The notes under the pieces: model-generated
Database searches by the model: none
Told to the model about the DNA's origin: nothing
The model's input: the letters and a program-made list of their open reading frames with translations, nothing else
Program-made: the position numbers and the translations under genes
Assembly (NCBI GenBank): GCA_964540535.1
Contig: CAZIMO010000002.1
Location: 217,625 to 281,624, forward strand
Direction of reading: 5' to 3'
From: Fimenecus sp964540535
GTDB lineage: Bacteria; Bacillota; Clostridia; Oscillospirales; Acutalibacteraceae
DNA: 64,000 nt
In this document: piece by piece, positions 58,988-64,000 of the stretch
Numbering within the stretch: the stretch's first letter is position 1
How the letters are laid out: the number at the start of each line of letters is the position of its first letter

Positions 58988-59520
58988 TGAGAAACAAAAA
59001 ATATCAGCAATTAGCTGACTTGATAATTTTCGCTATGCTCGGCGTTATAATGTTTATATCAAAATATATGACCGAGGCTTTGCCGAATGTTCACTTAATC
59101 GGTATGCTGACAATGACTTATACCGTTGCGTACCGAAAAAAAGCGCTTATTCCTATTTATGTGTTTGTGTTGCTGACAGGGCTTTTTAACGGCTTTGCGC
59201 TGTGGTGGATTCCTTATCTTTATATATGGACAGTTCTTTGGGGAGTCACTATGCTTTTACCTAAAAAAATGAGCAAAAAAGCCGTTGTTCCGGTTTACGC
59301 TGTAATTTGCGCGCTTCACGGACTTGCATACGGCACGCTTTATGCGCCTGTTCAGGCGATAATGTATAATTTGAATTTTAAGGCTATGACAGCTTGGATT
59401 ATAGCGGGGCTTCCTTGGGATGCAATTCACGCCGCAGGAAATTTTGTACTTGGATTTCTTATCGTACCGCTTTCAACGGTTTTAATAAAATTTCACCGAA
59501 CCGCAGGTCAGGAAAAATAA
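58987..59520 (+). CDS. ECF transporter substrate-binding (S) component
   Basis: 177 residues, five to six membrane helices, typical length of S components. ADLIIFAMLGVIMFISKYMT and AGLPWDAIHAAGNFVLGFLI fit the family that captures vitamins for the EcfAAT module. The vitamin is not readable. Paired with a DUF4430 lipoprotein, which makes a corrinoid or related cofactor an attractive guess. No ecfA or ecfT genes nearby, so a shared energising module is implied. Confidence 0.83.
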   Translation: MRNKKYQQLADLIIFAMLGVIMFISKYMTEALPNVHLIGMLTMTYTVAYRKKALIPIYVFVLLTGLFNGFALWWIPYLYIWTVLWGVTMLLPKKMSKKAVVPVYAVICALHGLAYGTLYAPVQAIMYNLNFKAMTAWIIAGLPWDAIHAAGNFVLGFLIVPLSTVLIKFHRTAGQEK

Positions 59521-59567
59521 AATAACCGATTGGGATTTAAAGCAAATTCCAATCGGTTATTTTTTTA
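59521..59567. terminator. Bidirectional terminator
   Basis: AATAACCGATTGG (59521-59533) pairs with CCAATCGGTTATT (59549-59561), T tract after. Between the ECF gene and convergent nrdR. Confidence 0.9.
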
Positions 59568-60026
59568 CTGCTGTTTTTTATCAAGAAAGCTTGAAAGCTC
59601 TTCCATAAACGCATTTACATCTTTAAACTGCTTATAAACAGAGGCAAAACGGACATAAGCAACCTCATCAATGGCTTTAAGCTTTTCCATTACAAGCTCG
59701 CCTACGTGAACCGAAGTCACCTCACGGTCAAGGGAGTTTTGAAGTGTTGTTTCGATTTCACTTACTGATTTTTCGATAGTTTCCATTGAAACAGGGCGTT
59801 TTTCGCAAGCACGAAGCATACCGTTCATAAGCTTTTGGCGGTCAAACGCTTCACGAGATCTATCCTTTTTAACAATAAGAATAGGCACGCTTTCAATAAT
59901 CTCATAAGTTGTAAATCTTTTTGTGCATTTAATACATTCGCGGCGGCGGCGAATTCTCTCGCCCTCATCTGTAGGTCGGGAATCAATTACCTTGCTTTCT
60001 TCAAATCCGCAAAAAGGACATTTCAT
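59565..60026 (-). CDS. nrdR: Transcriptional regulator NrdR
   Basis: 153 residues. Zinc ribbon Cys3, Cys6, Cys31, Cys34 (MKCPFCG and ECIKCTKRFTT) followed by an ATP-cone (SVPILIVKKDRSREAFDRQK). Senses the dATP/ATP balance and represses ribonucleotide reductase genes through NrdR boxes, such as those at 53142-53216. Preceded by AGGGAGTG. Confidence 0.97.
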   Translation of the reverse strand: MKCPFCGFEESKVIDSRPTDEGERIRRRRECIKCTKRFTTYEIIESVPILIVKKDRSREAFDRQKLMNGMLRACEKRPVSMETIEKSVSEIETTLQNSLDREVTSVHVGELVMEKLKAIDEVAYVRFASVYKQFKDVNAFMEELSSFLDKKQQ

Positions 60027-60096
60027 AAGAACACTCCCTATATTTTACATTCTACATATTGTATTGTAACACAACCGAAGGCACAATGTAAAGGGG

Positions 60097-60879
60097 TCAA
60101 AGCAATTTTTTAAGTCCCCCGAGGGCATTTGTAAGCTCTAAGTCGCTGTCATATCCAAATTCGTAAAGCTCAATAATATAATCTCCGTTAAAGCCATACC
60201 CTTTCATCATATCAAAAAAGCGTTTGAAATTAAAAACACCGTCGCGCAGAGGCACCATACAGTCCATTTTTTCATTGTGGTCGCTTATGTGAATGTGACG
60301 GATATATTTGTGAAGTTTTGCGGCGAAATCATAAGGGTCGATTCCTGTTCTGACCGACTGTTTTATATCAAAAACCATATTGAAATCATCGCCTATATAC
60401 TGCCCCATACGCAGAAGAAAATCGGGATTTTCACTGCGGTAATGCACCACATTTTCCTGACAGATTTTAAATCCCTCTGCCTTTCCCATAAGTGTTAATT
60501 CGCCGAACCGTTCAAAATATTCTTCATCGCTGATGCTGCCGGGCTTTTTAATGCCGTGCATAACAAGTATTTCAGCGCCGAGAGCGTGCATCACATCAAA
60601 ATGACGCTTAAATGAGGTATCTCTCGCCTCATAAAATCGACGGTTATATGAGCTGAAAAGGTGATAGGATTCGGTAAACGACCCCATTGTGTGAACCGAA
60701 GCCACACGAGTACCGTAAGATTTACAGATTTCTGACATTTTACGGACAAATTCCGGTTCAAATTCAGAATCGGCATTCATAAAGATTTCAATTGTTTCAG
60801 CACCTGCTTCGCACGCTCTTACAATGGATTTTTCCGTTTCAAGCGGATAAAAGCAGGCAGATGATAAGCCAATATCCAT
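60097..60879 (-). CDS. Sugar phosphate isomerase/epimerase-like TIM barrel
   Basis: 260 residues of the xylose isomerase/AP endonuclease 2 fold. CEAGAETIEIFMNADSEFEP, VASVHTMGSFTESYHLF, MVFDIKQSVRTGIDPYDFAA and HIHISDHNEKMDC give the metal-binding His/Asp/Glu positions. Reaction unknown. It is 15 nt after the transglutaminase-like gene and therefore likely part of that cluster. Confidence 0.85.
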   Translation of the reverse strand: MDIGLSSACFYPLETEKSIVRACEAGAETIEIFMNADSEFEPEFVRKMSEICKSYGTRVASVHTMGSFTESYHLFSSYNRRFYEARDTSFKRHFDVMHALGAEILVMHGIKKPGSISDEEYFERFGELTLMGKAEGFKICQENVVHYRSENPDFLLRMGQYIGDDFNMVFDIKQSVRTGIDPYDFAAKLHKYIRHIHISDHNEKMDCMVPLRDGVFNFKRFFDMMKGYGFNGDYIIELYEFGYDSDLELTNALGGLKKLL

Positions 60880-60894
60880 ATTTTTACTTCTTTC

Positions 60895-61671
60895 TTATCT
60901 CTTAATTACCTTTAACCCAACTGTTTGGGTCTGGAAGCCTCCGCCTGTGAGAATTCCTCGGTTAATTCCGCAGTCGGTAAAATCACGGCCACGGCTGATT
61001 ATAATATAGTTTTCATCGGCTAAACGGTTGTTTGTAGGGTCAACACCATGCCAGCTTCCGTTATGATACACCTCAACCCAGGCGTGAGTTTCACCCTCGC
61101 CCACCATCATACCGACAACATAACGTGCAGGAATGCCTGCTTTACGCAAAAGAGCAAGAAGAATATGAGAATAATCCTGGCAAACGCCTGCGCCGTTTAA
61201 AAGCGCCTCTTCTGCTGTTGTAACAACGCTTGTTGAGCCTGTTTTATAGACAATATTTGCACGGATTGCTCTTGTAAACTTCAATGCTGTGTCAACGCTG
61301 TCCTGCGATATACCTATTTTAATACGCTCGAACATTCTGTTAAGTTCTGCACCGCATTTGGTGTAACTCGTAGGATATTTATATACAGGATTTAAGTCTG
61401 ATTCAGGGGTAATCTGCTCCCCTGTGATAACTGTTCCCGTAACATCAACGGTAAATTCGTTGTGCATTGTGACAATTCGGTCGGTAACAAGAATATTGCC
61501 GAATCCGTCGTGAGAATAAGTCAGTTCATTTTCGGGAAAAACCGTAATCTTAATGTCCTCAATATGTTGATTTTCGCATTCAAGAGGAATACAGCGAAGC
61601 GTATAACAATGTTTAATTACAGGCAATGAAAACTTGATTGACATATTATAAGAAAAATCTAAAACTGCCAT
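60895..61671 (-). CDS. Transglutaminase-like protein
   Basis: 258 residues. Beta-rich N-terminal domain, then the papain-like core with catalytic Cys164 (GAGVCQDYSHILLALLR), His196 (GETHAWVEVYH) and Asp211 (GVDPTNN). It is the transglutaminase member of the conserved circularly permuted ATP-grasp/alpha-E/transglutaminase neighbourhood; a protease or amide-forming role is proposed for it. Its ATG overlaps the alpha-E stop by one base (TAATG). Confidence 0.92.
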   Translation of the reverse strand: MAVLDFSYNMSIKFSLPVIKHCYTLRCIPLECENQHIEDIKITVFPENELTYSHDGFGNILVTDRIVTMHNEFTVDVTGTVITGEQITPESDLNPVYKYPTSYTKCGAELNRMFERIKIGISQDSVDTALKFTRAIRANIVYKTGSTSVVTTAEEALLNGAGVCQDYSHILLALLRKAGIPARYVVGMMVGEGETHAWVEVYHNGSWHGVDPTNNRLADENYIIISRGRDFTDCGINRGILTGGGFQTQTVGLKVIKR

Positions 61672-62360
61672 TATACTATTACTCCTGTTACAAAAAGCTG
61701 TGCCAATTCGTTCTGAATTGAGAATTTATAAGGATTATAATCCTCTTCTTCAAGAATCATACGGGTAAGGCGTTCTATTGAATTGACATTAAAGTCAATT
61801 CCCACCTTATAAAGACGGTTGAGCATTATTGAAAACTCTTTCCGCAAAAGCTCCACGGGATAATCAAGCCTTGTATACAGGTCAAGCCGTTCAATGCTTC
61901 TGCCGAATTTAAGAATATTTCTTGAAGTTTCTGCTTCAATATTGTCGTCAGCCGAACCCCAAAAGGCAAAAATCCAATCAGTTACCTCTTGAACCTTTAA
62001 AAGCGGCGCGTTACTGCTGCTGCTTTTTTCCATAATATCAACCGCAAGCTGAAGATACGAAAGAGTATCTGAAGAAATTACATTTCGCATTTCAACCGCA
62101 TTGTCATAAGCGTGAAGAAGGCTTGAATAAATTGACGACGGATCGTTTGCGTCAAACAGGAATGAGCTTATAAACTCTTGACGGCAGGAATAGTTATTTG
62201 CAATGCCTAAACGGCGGCAAAAGCTTATATATTCTTCGTCATTTATATCAATCATAATGTCATAGCACTCGGTAAAGGCTTTAAGAGTTGTGAAAACACG
62301 CTCAACATACCTACCCAGCCAAAACAAATTGTCGCTTGATTTTATCGAGATAACACCCAT
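61671..62360 (-). CDS. Alpha-E domain protein (DUF403)
   Basis: 229 residues, almost all helical. ISIKSSDNLFWLGRYVERVF is the signature start of alpha-E proteins, with RSIERLDLYTRLDYPVELLR later. They are always found beside circularly permuted ATP-grasp genes, sometimes fused to them. Short relative to the family (about 300), lacking much of the usual C-terminal part. 19-nt overlap with the ATP-grasp gene. Confidence 0.9.
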   Translation of the reverse strand: MGVISIKSSDNLFWLGRYVERVFTTLKAFTECYDIMIDINDEEYISFCRRLGIANNYSCRQEFISSFLFDANDPSSIYSSLLHAYDNAVEMRNVISSDTLSYLQLAVDIMEKSSSSNAPLLKVQEVTDWIFAFWGSADDNIEAETSRNILKFGRSIERLDLYTRLDYPVELLRKEFSIMLNRLYKVGIDFNVNSIERLTRMILEEEDYNPYKFSIQNELAQLFVTGVIV

Positions 62361-63664
62361 GTGTCTTTAAAGCCCCCTCCCTGCGAAGAATTTACAACAA
62401 ATGAATTTGCGTCTTTTGAAAAACGGGTCAGACCGCTTTTCCACACCACAGGCTCTTCGCCCATAAGCACAAAAGCGCGCAAATCTGCCTTGCGTTCTGT
62501 CCAAGCGCCGTTTTCGACCACCTTTAAATCGTTAAAACGAATAACCTCTTGGGCAATAAATCGACGAGGCTCTTTTTGAATAAGCTTTTTCAATTCGTAA
62601 ACTCTTTCAAGAGATAATTCACTGCCAAATACAACGCCGTAGCCGCCGGATTCGGCAACATCCTTGATAACAAGCTTTTGAATGTTGTCAAGCACATACT
62701 TCATATCGTCAGAATAAAACGGCAGATATGTAGGCGCATTTGAAAGTATAGGCTCTTCGCCGAGATAATATTGAATCATTGCAGGCACATAGTAATAAAT
62801 ACCCTTATCGTCTGCCACGCTGTTACCGGGCGCATTTACAAGCGCCACATTGCCTGCACGGTAAGCGTCCATAATATGAGGAACACCCAGCAGTGAATCT
62901 GCGCGGAAAGTCATAGGGTCAATAAAATCGTCATTTATTCTGCGGTAAACTGCTCCTACACGCTGACGCTTGCCCGAATATTCACTGTAATAAAGCACGT
63001 TGCCCTCAACAAACAAATCCTGCGGCATTGCAAAAACCGAGCCTGTTTTTTCGGCAAGATATGAATGCTCAAAAAACGCAGAATTAAATCTGCCCGGGGT
63101 AAGCACAACATTTATTCCGCCTGTGTTGACATAATCGAGCGCATTTCTTAAAAGCTCACCGTAGTTTCGGTTATCAACAACGGTATTTGCGCGGAAAGTA
63201 TCAGGACTTGCTCTACGGCAAAGCTCACGGGCAATCATAGGATAAGACGCACCCGATGGCACACGGAGATTATCTTCAAGCACATACCAACGCATATCAC
63301 TGCCCTGCACCAAATCTATACCGGAAATATGATTGAAAACAGATTTCGGAGGAACTGCACCCTCGCACTCCATCATATATCCTGCCGCACCGTAAACAAA
63401 TTCTTCGGGGATGATTTTATCCTTGATAATCTGTTTTTTAGTATAGATGTCCTTTAAAAATATGTTAAGTGCCTTTACACGTTGTTTAAGCCCCCGTTCA
63501 AGATAATCAAACTCATCTTTCGATATAATTCTGGGAACTGTATCAAAGGGAAAAAGCCTTTCATTGAATACATTATTCTTGTAAATACCGAATTTTACGC
63601 CGTATCTGGCTAAAAGTCGGTTGATTTCATCGGTATGCTCTATAAGTCCGTACAAAATTTTCAC
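62342..63664 (-). CDS. Circularly permuted ATP-grasp protein (type 2)
   Basis: 440 residues. FPFDTVPRIISKDEFDYLER, VLEDNLRVPSGASYPMIAR and NDDFIDPMTFRADSLLG are typical of the permuted ATP-grasp family (DUF404/DUF407). They are predicted amide- or peptide-bond-forming ligases. The annotated start is GTG 63664; the site GGGAG lies directly before it, so TTG 63655 (LYGLIEHTDE) is a possible alternative. Heads the cluster of four genes. Confidence 0.9.
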   Translation of the reverse strand: MKILYGLIEHTDEINRLLARYGVKFGIYKNNVFNERLFPFDTVPRIISKDEFDYLERGLKQRVKALNIFLKDIYTKKQIIKDKIIPEEFVYGAAGYMMECEGAVPPKSVFNHISGIDLVQGSDMRWYVLEDNLRVPSGASYPMIARELCRRASPDTFRANTVVDNRNYGELLRNALDYVNTGGINVVLTPGRFNSAFFEHSYLAEKTGSVFAMPQDLFVEGNVLYYSEYSGKRQRVGAVYRRINDDFIDPMTFRADSLLGVPHIMDAYRAGNVALVNAPGNSVADDKGIYYYVPAMIQYYLGEEPILSNAPTYLPFYSDDMKYVLDNIQKLVIKDVAESGGYGVVFGSELSLERVYELKKLIQKEPRRFIAQEVIRFNDLKVVENGAWTERKADLRAFVLMGEEPVVWKSGLTRFSKDANSFVVNSSQGGGFKDTWVLSR

Positions 63665-63676
63665 TCCCGATAACAG

Positions 63677-63685
63677 ATTATATCA
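63677..63685 (-). promoter_or_regulatory. Extended -10 promoter of the ATP-grasp cluster
   Basis: Minus strand TGATATAAT (63677-63685): a TG-n-TATAAT extended -10. A weak -35 CTGACG (63699-63704) lies 16 bp upstream inside a hairpin. It is very near the start codon, so the leader would be about 10 nt. Confidence 0.5.
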
Positions 63686-63693
63686 CCATTTTC

Positions 63694-63740
63694 TTGTGCG
63701 TCAGCACAAATAACGGCGAAGCCGTATGGGCGTCAGCCCA
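63694..63740. repeat. Three mini-hairpins
   Basis: TTGTGC-GTCA-GCACAA (63694-63709), CGGC-GAA-GCCG (63714-63724) and TGGGC-GTCA-GCCCA (63727-63740). Loop types GTCA and GAA are the same as in the array at 13190-13261. Confidence 0.75.
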
Positions 63741-63751
63741 AAATTGATGTT

Positions 63752-64000
63752 ACAATATTCTCCGAAACACTAAAAATCTTTGATTTAGTAAGTGTTTCGT
63801 GAGGTTATTATACCGTAAGTACGAGGCGGGATAAGTCGCCGAGTGCTGCGATACAATGTTCTCCGAAATACTCAAAATCTTTGATTTTGCAAATATTTCG
63901 TGAGGTTATTATACCGTAAGTACAAGGCGGGGTAAGTCGCCGAGCGCTGCGATACAATGTTCTCCGAAATACTCAAAATCTTTGATTTTGTAAGTATTTC
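63752..64000. repeat. 101-bp tandem repeat, about 2.5 copies, open at right edge
   Basis: Units start at 63752, 63853 and 63954 with ACAATATTCTCC or ACAATGTTCTCC. Each contains a hairpin of GAAAYACT ... ARTRTTTC type around AAATCTTTGATTT and a second GGCG/CGCC hairpin. 101 is not a multiple of 3, so it is not protein-coding. No gene is seen in 63665-64000. Confidence 0.9.

Noticed and set aside
63752..64000. CRISPR array
   Set aside because: Units are 101 bp and nearly identical throughout, with no unique spacers, and no cas genes are present.
1..64000. Prophage, integrative element or defence island
   Set aside because: No integrase, capsid, transposase or conjugation gene is seen; most genes are core metabolism, and only scattered remnants (TA scar, SLOG-like pseudogene, MITE) suggest mobility.

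Overview
The window reads as chromosome of a low-to-moderate G+C, anaerobic, spore-forming Gram-positive bacterium, most likely class Clostridia and probably near the Oscillospiraceae/Ruminococcaceae; this is inferred from gene content and protein style, not from a marker gene. Supporting signs are the spoIIAA-spoIIAB-sigF operon, a SpoIID-like protein, a 2[4Fe-4S] ferredoxin, an oxygen-sensitive NrdD/NrdG ribonucleotide reductase, the rplU-prp-rpmA operon with an N-terminally extended L27, the holB/ricT/darA cluster, and strong GGAGG or GGTGAT ribosome-binding sites.

Layout. 1-5589 (minus): citrate synthase, a membrane protein, an AEC permease, darA-holB-ricT and a cut-off ferredoxin. 5699-9575: SpoIID-like protein, a secreted Ig-like surface protein, a small ribbon-helix-helix protein and AlaA aminotransferase. 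9607-10692: rpmA-prp-rplU with a structured leader. 10804-16777: nitroreductase, a broken XRE regulator, an aldolase-type enzyme, tRNA-Arg(CCG), YchF, TcdA and a GH30 glycosidase. 16829-24397: an MMPL-type exporter with internal repeats, Fe-alcohol dehydrogenase, radical SAM, a GNAT-like protein and a Gfo/Idh/MocA oxidoreductase. 24445-30767: a toxin-antitoxin remnant, feoAB, the spoIIA operon and a large DUF5696-type lipoprotein. 30781-38439: a broken SLOG-like gene, XRE regulators, a PASTA pseudokinase, two flavoproteins, a DtxR/MntR regulator and an alpha/beta hydrolase. 38448-43496: SGNH hydrolase, a Rieske oxidoreductase and a csoR-copA(Z) copper operon. 43567-49962: folD, lgt, a YmfF/YmfH peptidase pair and a radical SAM/SPASM protein behind a MITE-like element. 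50063-57523: the nrd operon and potABCD. 57552-63664: GDPD, a DUF4430/ECF pair, nrdR, and a four-gene cluster with circularly permuted ATP-grasp, alpha-E and transglutaminase proteins. 63694-64000: hairpins and a 101-bp tandem repeat.

Genes that work together: NrdR in the window can control the nrd operon through NrdR-like boxes overlapping its promoter. CsoR has an operator exactly between the -35 and -10 of its own promoter and controls the copper ATPase. The Pot genes form a complete polyamine importer. FeoAB and a DtxR/MntR-type regulator point to metal homeostasis. Prp processes L27.

Most unusual observations: (1) a four-copy, roughly 84-bp structured element placed immediately before the start codons of four unrelated genes, often carrying a short leader ORF that ends on the downstream start codon; (2) an anaerobic ribonucleotide reductase whose canonical glycyl-radical C-terminus is on a separate 58-residue protein between nrdD and nrdG; (3) the ATP-grasp/alpha-E/transglutaminase cluster; (4) a MITE-like element in the 5' UTR of a radical SAM gene; (5) mini-hairpin arrays and a 101-bp tandem repeat with compensatory changes.
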